Shown here: positions 25,736 through 34,092 of the stretch, piece by piece | Position numbering within the stretch: the first letter of the stretch is position 1 | Layout of the letters: each line of letters starts with the position of its first letter | Assembly (NCBI GenBank): GCA_964434165.1 | Contig: CAYSUS010000005.1 | Coordinates: 66,721-130,720 of the forward strand | Length of the DNA: 64,000 nt | Origin: CAYSUS01 sp964434165 | GTDB lineage: Bacteria > Planctomycetota > Planctomycetia > Pirellulales > Thermoguttaceae | Direction: 5' to 3' | Notes under the pieces: model-generated | Database searches by the model: none | What the model saw: the letters and a program-made list of their open reading frames with translations, nothing else | What the model was told of the DNA's origin: nothing | Made by a program: the position numbers and the translations under genes

Positions 25736-28054
25736 ATGCGAGCGTTGGTTCTACCGGTCCTGGTGCTGGCCCTGGGGATGCTTGTTCCGTGCTCCGCGGC
25801 GGCCTCCGAGGGCGGGACCGTCTCGGCCGACTCGGTCGGCGAGGTCAAGGTCGGCTGGCTCGACCTCTCCATCATCGGCGTGTACCTGGTGGGCATCGTG
25901 GCCCTGGGCTGCTGGGCCGGCACGCGGCGCCGCGAGGCCAAAGGCAGCGACTACTTTCTGGCCAGCAAGTCGCTCACCTGGCCGGTGATCGGGCTGGCCC
26001 TGTTCGCCACGAACATCTCCACGATCCACCTGGTCAGCTTCGCCCAGAACGGCTACACGTCGGGCCTCGTGTACGGCAACTACGAGTGGATGGCCGCCTT
26101 CACGCTGGTCATCCTCGCGCTGTTCTTCGCGCCGTTCTACCTCCGCTCGGGCGTGACCACGCTGCCCGACTTCATGGAGAAACGCTTCAGCCGCGGCAGC
26201 CGCGACTACCTGGCCGTGCTGTCGATCTTTTCGGCGATCGTGGTCCACATCGGCTTCTCGCTTCACACCGGGGCCATCGTGCTGGAGGGGACGATTCTCC
26301 AGTCGCTGGGGGTCGACCAGCCCGAGCGGTACCACGCCCTGACGATCCTCATCATGTGCGGCGTGACCGCCATCTACACGGTCATCGGCGGGCTGCTGGC
26401 CGTGGTGCTCACCGAGTCGATCCAGACGATCGTGCTCTTGGTCGGGTCGATCTGCATCACGGCGATCGGGTTTTGGATGATCGGCGGGTGGAGCAACCTC
26501 GTGGCCAACGTCCATCCCGTCAACCTGTCGATGCTCCGCGCGAGCAACGATCCCACGCAGACCACGTGGTACGCGGTGTTTCTTGGCTATCCCGTGCTGG
26601 GCATCTGGTACTGGTGCACCGACCAGACGATCGTCCAGCGCGTGTTGGGGGCCAAGGACGAGAACCACGCCCGGATCGGGCCGCTGTTCGCCGGGTTCAT
26701 CAAGATCCTGCCCGTGTTCCTGTTCGTGCTGCCTGGGGTGATCTGCCTGGGGCTGGTGAACGTGGGCGTGGAGAACGGCGGCATCGCGCCGCTGCCCACC
26801 AAGGCCGACGGCACGCCCATGACCGAGCGGGCCTACACGCACATGATCAAGACGATGCTCTGGCCGGGCATGCAGGGGGTGGTGATCGCGGCCATGCTGG
26901 CGGCCCTGATGAGCACGGTCTCCGGGGCGCTGAACTCGATCGCCACGCTTTGCAGCTACGACATCTACAAGCGTTTCAAGCCCGACGCCGACGACCGGCA
27001 CCTGATCCGCGTGGGGCGGCTGGCCACGGTCGCGGCCATGGGCGTGGCCGTGGTGTGGTCCACGCTGATCGGGGGCCTGGGCGAGACGATCTTCCAGGCG
27101 ATGGTCGACGTGTTCCCGGTCGTGGCCCCGCCCACCGCCGTGGTGTTCGTGTGGGGCGTGTTCTGGCGGCGGACCTCGGCACGCGCGGCGCTATGGACGC
27201 TGGTCGGCGGCTCGCTGGTGGGCGCGGTGATCTACACGCTCAAGCAGCTCCACAACTTCGAGGCGCTCGACCTCGGCGCGATCGATCCCAGACTCGAGTC
27301 CTTCATCACGATGAACGGCCTGTTCATGGCCTTCCTGCTGTTCGTGGCCGAGTCGGTCTTCGTCCTGGTCGTCTCCTCCATCTGGCCGCACCGGCACACC
27401 GCCGAAAGTGAGAAGCTGGTGTGGCGCTCACCGCTGGAGGCCCTTCGCACCGAGAACGGCTGGCACGGCCTGCTCGACTATCGGGTGATGTCGGCCTTGC
27501 TGGTGCTGACCATGGTCGGGCTGTACTGGGGCTTCTCCAGCTCCAAGACCTACTACCCGATCTCCGGCCGGGTCACGCTCGACGGCGAGCCCGTGGTGGG
27601 CGCGGCCGTGCTGCTGGACGCCGAGGACGACCGGCTCGACGCCGGGCTGTCCACGGGCATCGACGGCCGATACGAGTTCGCCACGCCGCAGCGCGCCGGA
27701 GGTGCCCCGGCCGGCACGCGCTACCGCGTGCGGATCGTGCCCGAGCGCGACTACCTCGTGCGCATGAAGACCGACGAGGAGAAGGCTGCAGCCGAGGGAG
27801 ATGACAAGAGCGACATCGCCGAGGTGCTCGCCTGGATGCCGCCCGGCACGCCCGTCGAGGAGCGCGTCGAAGACGGCAAGCGGTTGTTCGTGATCCGCAC
27901 CGCCAAGGACACCGAGAAGGTGGCCGTCGGCACGGACGCCGAAATCCGCGTGCTCCGCGCCACCTCGATCCCCGAGTCGTATCGGGAGTTCGGCAGTTCC
28001 GGGTTGGGGTTCGAGGTGGAGGCAGAGGCGGTCGAGAAGGACTTCGCGTTGTAG
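25736..28054 (+). CDS. Sodium:solute symporter (SSF) with C-terminal carboxypeptidase-regulatory-like domain
   Basis: A 772-residue fusion. After a signal-like N-terminal segment, residues 40-590 form an SSF sodium/sugar symporter: LVGIVALGCWAGTRRREAKG, FFLASKSLTWP-type (here YFLASKSLTWPVIGLALFAT), GRVVTLPDFMEKRFSRGSR-like (here RSGVTTLPDFMEKRF) and WYWCTDQTIVQRVLGAKDEN, with about 14 hydrophobic segments. From about residue 600, YYPISGRVTLDGEPVVGAAV begins a carboxypeptidase-regulatory-like (peptidase M14 associated, Ig-like) domain with STGIDGRYEFATP, outside the last membrane helix. SSF carriers normally end after their last helix, so the extension is unusual. Transported solute likely a sugar. 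Confidence 0.85.
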   Translation: MRALVLPVLVLALGMLVPCSAAASEGGTVSADSVGEVKVGWLDLSIIGVYLVGIVALGCWAGTRRREAKGSDYFLASKSLTWPVIGLALFATNISTIHLVSFAQNGYTSGLVYGNYEWMAAFTLVILALFFAPFYLRSGVTTLPDFMEKRFSRGSRDYLAVLSIFSAIVVHIGFSLHTGAIVLEGTILQSLGVDQPERYHALTILIMCGVTAIYTVIGGLLAVVLTESIQTIVLLVGSICITAIGFWMIGGWSNLVANVHPVNLSMLRASNDPTQTTWYAVFLGYPVLGIWYWCTDQTIVQRVLGAKDENHARIGPLFAGFIKILPVFLFVLPGVICLGLVNVGVENGGIAPLPTKADGTPMTERAYTHMIKTMLWPGMQGVVIAAMLAALMSTVSGALNSIATLCSYDIYKRFKPDADDRHLIRVGRLATVAAMGVAVVWSTLIGGLGETIFQAMVDVFPVVAPPTAVVFVWGVFWRRTSARAALWTLVGGSLVGAVIYTLKQLHNFEALDLGAIDPRLESFITMNGLFMAFLLFVAESVFVLVVSSIWPHRHTAESEKLVWRSPLEALRTENGWHGLLDYRVMSALLVLTMVGLYWGFSSSKTYYPISGRVTLDGEPVVGAAVLLDAEDDRLDAGLSTGIDGRYEFATPQRAGGAPAGTRYRVRIVPERDYLVRMKTDEEKAAAEGDDKSDIAEVLAWMPPGTPVEERVEDGKRLFVIRTAKDTEKVAVGTDAEIRVLRATSIPESYREFGSSGLGFEVEAEAVEKDFAL

Positions 28055-28055
28055 G

Positions 28056-28964
28056 TTACTCGCCCCGCAGCAGCCCGAGTGACTTCTCGAAGAACTTCCG
28101 CTCGGCCTCCAGGCCGTTCTCCTTGCAGAAGGCGGCCAGCCTCTCGTAGCGGGCTTCCGGGTCGGTGCCCGTGGCGTGGACGAGCTTGGCCAGGCACACG
28201 GGGCAGAGCCACAAGGGGTGGCGGTCCGACTCGGCGCGGTGGTTCGAGCCGCACATGTTGCACTGGTAGTAGATGCAGTGGTACATGCTGAACATGTGCC
28301 CGGTCTCGTGCGTGGCCGTCTTGGTCGTGCGGCGCAGGCAGAGCTTGAAGGCGTCGTCGTTCTCGTCGGGGTCGCCGTTGCGGTAGATCGACCACACGCC
28401 CACCCGATGCTGCAGTGAGGCTTCACCGAACACGAAGTTCCAGCCCTCCCCGGGCCACAGGTCCGAGGTGGTCAGGGCGATCATCGCCACCGCGTCCTTG
28501 GGCAGTCGCGGGCGGAGCACGCGGTCGAGCACGTATCGCGTGAGCACCTGCTTGTCGCCCCATGCGGGGTGAACACGCCTAGCCTCCTTTGGGATGATCG
28601 AGAGCGGCAGGTCCTCTTCGACCTTCACGGGCAGCTCGAAGTAGAGCTGCATGTACTCGGCCGTGAGTTCGACGATCTTGCGCTGCGTCTTCGAGAACTC
28701 GCCCAAGGGCTGGATGTAGATCACGCGGCGCTTCGAGTCGGCGCGGACCGGCCGGCTGCGCAGGTACTGCCGGTAGGTCTGCCCCGGCTCGTGGTGCCGA
28801 TCGAGCCAGTCGCCCGGCTGCGGCCCTCCGAGCTTCGTGTGCAGCGGAAGGAGCTTCCTGTACGTGGCCGGCAGGTCCGACGGGTCGTACTTCGCGACGT
28901 CGGCCGAGCACGCCACCGACGCCAGGCACGCAGCCACCGAGAAGACCGACAGGGATGTTCGCAT
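28056..28964 (-). CDS. Secreted archaemetzincin-like zinc metalloprotease
   Basis: A 302-residue protein with a signal peptide (LSVFSVAACLASVACSAD; possibly a lipobox, VACS). The archaemetzincin domain carries the zinc motif HETGHMFSMYHC (about residue 220) followed by the Met and cysteine signature QCNMCGSN and, after about 16 residues, CPVC. The glycine that usually follows the second His triad is replaced by Ser (HMFS). The gene ends one base from the symporter stop, convergent. Family members are aminopeptidase-like zinc proteases; the presence of a signal is less usual. The neighbour on the same strand is DUF2330-like. Confidence 0.85.
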   Translation of the reverse strand: MRTSLSVFSVAACLASVACSADVAKYDPSDLPATYRKLLPLHTKLGGPQPGDWLDRHHEPGQTYRQYLRSRPVRADSKRRVIYIQPLGEFSKTQRKIVELTAEYMQLYFELPVKVEEDLPLSIIPKEARRVHPAWGDKQVLTRYVLDRVLRPRLPKDAVAMIALTTSDLWPGEGWNFVFGEASLQHRVGVWSIYRNGDPDENDDAFKLCLRRTTKTATHETGHMFSMYHCIYYQCNMCGSNHRAESDRHPLWLCPVCLAKLVHATGTDPEARYERLAAFCKENGLEAERKFFEKSLGLLRGE

Positions 28965-29023
28965 GGCAGATTCGCTCGGGTGGTGTCCTGATCGGTGTCC
29001 CCGCCCCGTCACCCCGCCGCCCC

Positions 29024-29923
29024 TCAGTACCACGTCGTCCACACGTCGCTCCCGAAGCCCGACAGCCGTCCCTGGATCTCCCACAGGCGGAGCATCATGC
29101 CGCGCCGGTGATCGAGCAGCGAGTCCAGGGTCTTGTCGAGGTAGCCCAGCTCGTCCTCGGTCAGGCCCACGGGAACGTGCATCAGGCGCACGCGCCCGCC
29201 GTCGAGCCGGGGCATACAGAGCAGGCGCGGCGTGACCAGGACCAGTTGAAACGTGCCCGCACCCGCTTCGGTGCGATAGATCCGCAAGGGATAGTACATG
29301 GCGGGCGAGTCGAACCGGTACTGCACGGCCTCGGTGGTCCTCACCTCGGTGCCGATCTGGACGACGTGCACCGCGAACCATCGCACGCCGCTGGCGAAGT
29401 ACTCCTCCGCGGCGGGCCGCAGCGCGGCGGGCAGCTCGGGCTGCTCCACCCCGGCTTGGCGCAGGTGGTCGAGCGCCCATCGTTCCAGCGCCGCGCGGTC
29501 GCGAAACTGCACGGCCTTCAGGTCCTCCACCTCGGCGATCTCGGCGAACTCCACTTCGCCGGCCGGGCGCCGGTCGGGTGTGCCCGCGTCGTCGCGGCCC
29601 GGCTCGGCTCGCCGCGGCGGGGCGCGGGGAAACAGCTTCTCGTTGATCTGGTCGGTCCCCTTGCGAAACAGCGAGGCATCGGCCTTCCTGACCTCGGGCT
29701 CGCTGGGAAACGGCACGACGCACAGGACCCTGGTCGCCCGGTCCGCCACCAGGTCCGAGCAGAGGACGAGCACCTGCTCCTCGCCGTTCCACGCGGTCAC
29801 CGCGCGCTGCCGGGGCATGCTGACCTCGGCTCCGGCGGCGAAAGGGACCGTGGCCGCGCGCCCGGCCGAGGCGGTCGCCAAACCCACCAGCGCGGTCGTC
29901 GCGGCGAGCAACGTGCGGCTCAT
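29024..29923 (-). CDS. Secreted DUF2330-like protein
   Basis: A 299-residue exported protein (signal peptide TLLAATTALVGLATASAGRA). The opening of the mature part, RAVTAWNGEEQVLVLCSDLV, and VLCVVPFPSEPEVRKAD match the pattern of DUF2330, a family of periplasmic proteins of unknown role. A proline/arginine-rich linker lies about residues 95-115. It sits 59 bases upstream of the archaemetzincin gene on the same strand and probably shares a transcript. A coupled role is possible but not shown. Start ATG 29923 opens the signal peptide. Confidence 0.6.
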   Translation of the reverse strand: MSRTLLAATTALVGLATASAGRAATVPFAAGAEVSMPRQRAVTAWNGEEQVLVLCSDLVADRATRVLCVVPFPSEPEVRKADASLFRKGTDQINEKLFPRAPPRRAEPGRDDAGTPDRRPAGEVEFAEIAEVEDLKAVQFRDRAALERWALDHLRQAGVEQPELPAALRPAAEEYFASGVRWFAVHVVQIGTEVRTTEAVQYRFDSPAMYYPLRIYRTEAGAGTFQLVLVTPRLLCMPRLDGGRVRLMHVPVGLTEDELGYLDKTLDSLLDHRRGMMLRLWEIQGRLSGFGSDVWTTWY

Positions 29924-30179
29924 GGCGGATGTCTCCCGTGGCGGTGCCGGCGAAACGCGGGCGCGGGGGCTTCTCCTGGCGGCAAGCGCCAGCTTCCGGA
30001 ACCCGATCGAGGGGAAACGACGGCCCTCCACCGTTCGTCCATTGTAGCAGCGGAGCGCGACCGCGAAAGCGTCCGGCGCGCCGTGCGCGCAAAGGACGGG
30101 TCTCCGGCGATCTATGGACTGCCCCGCCCGTTTCGACGCATAATGGGCCCTCCGACCCCGAATCCAAGGAAAGCCTCCC

Positions 30180-32582
30180 ATGCGATGCCCGCGCTCCTGG
30201 TGCTCCCTGGGCCTCTGGCTGGCCGTGGCAAACGCGGCCTGGGGTGCAGAACCCGTCACGCCGGCGGAATGGGTCGAGGCGGTCCGCACCGCGGCCGCGG
30301 GCGAGGCGACCAGGCTCACCCAGACCCACGGTGAGGCCGGCTACGAGGCGTTCCGCGATATCCGTCTGGGCGCAGGCGTGTTCATCACGCACAGCTACCG
30401 TCCATCGGCCGACGTCGAGCAGTACGCATACGCCGAGGCCTGCCGCGGCTTCGCCCGGTTCATGCGGGCCCGCGGCGAGAAGCTCCTGGCCAGGGTGCTC
30501 GCCGGCGACGTCCTCGGCGCGCAGGAGAAGCCCTACCGGCGGATCGTCCTGGCCGTGTACCTCTGGCACGGCCACGCCCAAAGCCAGCGGAAGGGCCCTC
30601 CCGAGCGGTTCTACGCGCTGCCGCTCGACGCCGAGGGCAAGGCCGCGGCCAAGGCCATGCACGAGCGGGCCGTCGAACAGGGCCAGACGGTGCTCCGGCG
30701 GGGGTATCGGACGGGGCGGCTGGCGCGCGAGGACGTCGAGGCGATCCACCTCTATCGCATCGTCCAGGGCATGCGCGGCGTGGGCGAGTGCTTCCTGCCC
30801 GCACATCTGGGGCTCCACCCGTACTGCCCCAGCGACAGGCCGCGGTCGGCGGGGCACGGCGTGCCGGCCGTGCGCCGGGCGAGCGTCAACAAGCCCTTTC
30901 ACGATCTCGTGCTGCCCACGCTCCAGGCCGTGCGCGCGCGGCCCGACTACACGGACCTGCCCGACAGCCGCTACGGGTATGAATACCCCTTGCGCGACGA
31001 AGGCGTGCTGGAGTTCCTCGGCCCGATGGTCGGTTACGTACCGGCCACCTCGGAGGACGGCGGGCCGGTGGTCGTCCCGCGCCTTCCTGCCGAGGATCCG
31101 GCGCCCGGGACCGCCGAGCGCCTCGGCGACCTGGTCGGCGATCGCCCGCTGCTGCTGTTCCTCAACGACGGCGTGGACGCCCCCTTCGGCCGCGCGATCG
31201 GCATGGTGCCCGTGCTGATGCAGGCATGGGCCGATCACGCCCGCTGGCGGTTCATCGCCGTGAACATCCACGACTGGCACTACGCGGCCGGCGACTTCCG
31301 CGACTATCTCCACGGCCCCGGCGCCGGGGCGCACCATCATGCCTGGAGCGTGGAGGAGCGCGCGCGGCGGTTCTCCATGCGCCTGATCCAGTGCCCGCAC
31401 GTCCGCGTGCCGTCCCTGGTGGACAACCCGTACCACGGCGCCAAGAGCTGCTATGCCGCCGGCGGAGGGCAGAACACCTATATCCTCGTCGGCACCGACG
31501 GCCGCATGAAGTTCCGCAGCGGCGGGCCGTTCTTCCCGCTCAACACGGCCAACGAGATGGAGCACGCCCTGGCCCGGCTCGTGGCCTCCGGCGCAGGGGG
31601 CGGGTTTCCCCAGGAGTCGGACCCGCGGACCTTCAACCCGCCGCGCCCGATCGTGGTCATCCATCACGCCACGCTCACGGAAGTGGAGGGGAGCGCGCGC
31701 ACGCTAGATTTCGAGGCGGTGTTCGGCAGCGCCAAGGTCGCCTACGCCTGCCGGGTTCCGCCGCACGCGCGGGTCGTGCTCGACGGAGGGCGCGCCGCAC
31801 TGGCCGAATTGAAGCCGGGCGACCGGCTCCAGGTCCGCCTGGCGCTCGACGCGCTCGGTGGGTTCGATCCGGCCTTCGTGCCCCAGCAGCGGCCGCCGTG
31901 GGAAGGTCCCTCCGAGGCGGACCTCGCGGCCGGCAACCGGCGGATCACGCTCCGGCGCGTCCGCGACGGCTATCGCAGCGACTACGACCTGTTCGTCCTC
32001 AGGGCCGACGGGTCGCCCGGCCCGGTCATCCCGCGCGAGGTCCGGGCGTGGCGCAACTCGGCCTGTCCCGCCGATCTGACGAGGGCCGAGGCGCTGCAAA
32101 CGCCGCGCGTGACGATCTGGCGGGGCGGGCGCGTCGCGTCGATCGACGCGGAGCACCGCCGCGTGGTCGTCAAGCCGTGGCCGTACGACACCCAGGCGCT
32201 CACCGGTCGGCGGATCGTGGCCGAGCACCGCGCGGCCGGGCGCCAGGTGCACCTCGACGAGACGGCCCGGCTGCGCCACGCGTGCGTCGAGCGCTGGATC
32301 GCCGATGCGGGCAAGCCCGAGACGTTCTACCTGGACGACGCCGTGGACTACACGCTCAACGGGCTGTTCGGGGCCGGGTTCGACGACCTGGCGGTGGGCG
32401 ACGCCGTGACGATCCGCTACGACTGCCGCCACGACGCGACCGCGCCGATCCCCGCGGAGCTGGTGCGAATCAGCCGGCCACGACCCGGCAACGGCCCGTC
32501 CGCCGCGCGAAGAGAATCAGGGCCGCCAGACCGAGGGCGGCCAGGGCGAGCGTGGAGGGCTCGGGGATCGGCTCCAGGGTGA
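30180..32582 (+). CDS. Large secreted protein with thioredoxin-fold (deiodinase-like) segment; function unknown
   Basis: An 800-residue exported protein (signal peptide ending ANAAWGAE). An N-terminal helical region carries a SYRPSADVEQYAYAEACRGF stretch. The middle, RPLLLFLNDGVDAPFGRAIG and HARWRFIAVNIHDWHYAAGD, resembles the thioredoxin-like iodothyronine-deiodinase fold found in bacterial proteins, but with no Cys or selenocysteine at the active position, so redox activity is doubtful. The C-terminal ~250 residues are beta-rich and contain LRRVRDGYRSDYDLFVLRAD. A possible -10 CATAAT lies at 30139-30144. The last 113 bases overlap the end of the PEP-CTERM gene on the other strand, and the final ~25 residues are low-complexity, antisense to that gene. 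Confidence 0.7.
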   Translation: MRCPRSWCSLGLWLAVANAAWGAEPVTPAEWVEAVRTAAAGEATRLTQTHGEAGYEAFRDIRLGAGVFITHSYRPSADVEQYAYAEACRGFARFMRARGEKLLARVLAGDVLGAQEKPYRRIVLAVYLWHGHAQSQRKGPPERFYALPLDAEGKAAAKAMHERAVEQGQTVLRRGYRTGRLAREDVEAIHLYRIVQGMRGVGECFLPAHLGLHPYCPSDRPRSAGHGVPAVRRASVNKPFHDLVLPTLQAVRARPDYTDLPDSRYGYEYPLRDEGVLEFLGPMVGYVPATSEDGGPVVVPRLPAEDPAPGTAERLGDLVGDRPLLLFLNDGVDAPFGRAIGMVPVLMQAWADHARWRFIAVNIHDWHYAAGDFRDYLHGPGAGAHHHAWSVEERARRFSMRLIQCPHVRVPSLVDNPYHGAKSCYAAGGGQNTYILVGTDGRMKFRSGGPFFPLNTANEMEHALARLVASGAGGGFPQESDPRTFNPPRPIVVIHHATLTEVEGSARTLDFEAVFGSAKVAYACRVPPHARVVLDGGRAALAELKPGDRLQVRLALDALGGFDPAFVPQQRPPWEGPSEADLAAGNRRITLRRVRDGYRSDYDLFVLRADGSPGPVIPREVRAWRNSACPADLTRAEALQTPRVTIWRGGRVASIDAEHRRVVVKPWPYDTQALTGRRIVAEHRAAGRQVHLDETARLRHACVERWIADAGKPETFYLDDAVDYTLNGLFGAGFDDLAVGDAVTIRYDCRHDATAPIPAELVRISRPRPGNGPSAARRESGPPDRGRPGRAWRARGSAPG

Positions 32583-33327
32583 AAAGGTCGGCCTCGAGCG
32601 AGATGTAATCGACCTGCCCGGCCGATTCGCCCCCCGGCCAGACGAGGATCGTGGCGAACTCGTCCGCGTTGACCGTGGTCAGGCCGTAGCCGAAGGTGCG
32701 GGGACTTCCCAGCAGCGACAGGCCGCTGGCCGCGTCGAGCACGTCGTAGGTGATCTCGTCGTCCGCGGTGTCGTACTCGATGTCGATCCGGAGGAAGTCG
32801 GTCGGCAGGCCCAGCACCTGGTCGAGTTGCACTCCGTAATTGGGGTGATCGTTCTGGAACCAGGTCACGCGCTGCGTGTTGTCGCCCTCGTCGAGCGAGA
32901 TGCGGACGTTGACCGCGGCCATCCCGTCGTCCTCGCCCACCGGCTTGGTCTGATCGAAGTTCAGCCACCACACCACGCCGGCGGTCGGCTCGCTGGGCCC
33001 CGTGGCCCGGGCGATGACCGTGGCCAGGGCATCGCCGACGAGTCCCTTGGGGTTGGTATCGACGACCACGTCAAACCCGCCGCTGTGCTGCCAGACGTCT
33101 CGGCCGCCGACCGTGATCAGCTCACCGGTCACGAACGGATGGTTGTTGCGCTCCTTGAAGTCAAACAGGCCGTCGCCGTTGTCGTCCTGCAGGAACGGAT
33201 CGACGTCGGCGTCCCACTCCCACGATTGATGGGCCTGGGCCATCGCGATCGGGGCCGGGGCCACGGCCAGCACGCCCAGGAGGATGGCTGCCACGGAAAC
33301 AGCCGGTGGAAGAGAGGTTCGGCGCAT
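32470..33327 (-). CDS. Exported PEP-CTERM protein
   Basis: A 285-residue protein with an N-terminal signal peptide (VAAILLGVLAVAPAPIAMAQ) and a C-terminal PEP-CTERM sorting signal: PEPSTLALAALGLAALILF, then basic residues ARRTGRCR. In between is a beta-rich domain with a dockerin-like acidic stretch DDNGDGLFDFKE near the N-terminus. PEP-CTERM proteins are cut and anchored by exosortase; no exosortase gene is in this window. Start ATG 33327 opens the signal peptide, with an AGGAGGGAG site just upstream. Its end overlaps the convergent 30180-32582 gene by 113 bases. Confidence 0.85.
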   Translation of the reverse strand: MRRTSLPPAVSVAAILLGVLAVAPAPIAMAQAHQSWEWDADVDPFLQDDNGDGLFDFKERNNHPFVTGELITVGGRDVWQHSGGFDVVVDTNPKGLVGDALATVIARATGPSEPTAGVVWWLNFDQTKPVGEDDGMAAVNVRISLDEGDNTQRVTWFQNDHPNYGVQLDQVLGLPTDFLRIDIEYDTADDEITYDVLDAASGLSLLGSPRTFGYGLTTVNADEFATILVWPGGESAGQVDYISLEADLFTLEPIPEPSTLALAALGLAALILFARRTGRCRVVAG

Positions 33328-34092
33328 GTCTCCCTCCTGCAAGCGAGGTACCGGGATACCTCCCATGATGCTATTCAAGATCGCGGGGTTTGCAAGCGGT
33401 TTTCCGGAATCGAGCAAGGTGATTTGGCAATCCGCGTCCAAAAACAAGCCTTGATGCACTCCGGCGGTGTGCTACAACGCGGGGTGCAACCGTCCGCGCG
33501 GCAGCGTGCAGGCCGGGAGGTGCGAGCGTGCGTCTCCCTACGGCGGGCGCCGGGGCCTCCAAGGCTCCCGCTTCTCCCCGATGAGTGCCTGGCGCGGCGG
33601 AGACCGCGCTGCGCCGCCGCAGGCCCGAGGATGACCCGGCAGGCGCCCCTCGCGCGGACGCAGCCGAAAGGGACTCGGCGACCAGGGGCTCTTCTCAAGC
33701 CAGGCCGCCCCCGCCTGGCGCCGGAGGTCCCGGGCCGACGCCGTCGGGCTTGGGAGGGGGGCGTTGCGCGTGCACTCCCATAAAACCACCAGTCAGCGGG
33801 GTGCTCCCTGGAAAAACTCAATTCGGTTGCACAACACCCGCCCGAGTCCCGCGACCGCCGGGCCAAACCCGCAACGCAAGTTCTCATGCGAAAACACTTT
33901 GGGTCCTTCCGCCCGTGCCGGCTCCACCACCCGCAGCCGCGCACGCCCCACCGTGGTGCTTCCTGCTTTGGGGGTAGTTTTCGCGGATCGCCTCGGCTCT
34001 CGTTCCCCGGCTGTGGTCCGCGTGGGAGCCAGAAAGGGCCGAACGGGGAATGTCGAATGCCGAAAGCCCGATGTCGAACGACGCACGAAGGC
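33328..34092. other. 765-base region without a recognisable gene
   Basis: The stretch between the start of the PEP-CTERM gene and the end of the glycoside-hydrolase-like gene has several open frames, none with start, ribosome site and family resemblance together. The part 34046-34088 has recurring AATGTCGAATGCCGAAA-type units, suggestive of a decayed dispersed repeat. It must carry the promoter of the PEP-CTERM gene. It may hold a remnant gene, but I see no evidence for one. Confidence 0.45.

Noticed and set aside
28176..28418. Plus-strand frame antisense to the archaemetzincin gene
   Set aside because: No family match; the minus-strand gene has a clear HExxH motif and covers the same bases.
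33371..33977. Several open frames between the PEP-CTERM gene and the glycoside-hydrolase-like gene
   Set aside because: None has a ribosome site, a start and any recognisable motif together; they are GC-driven.
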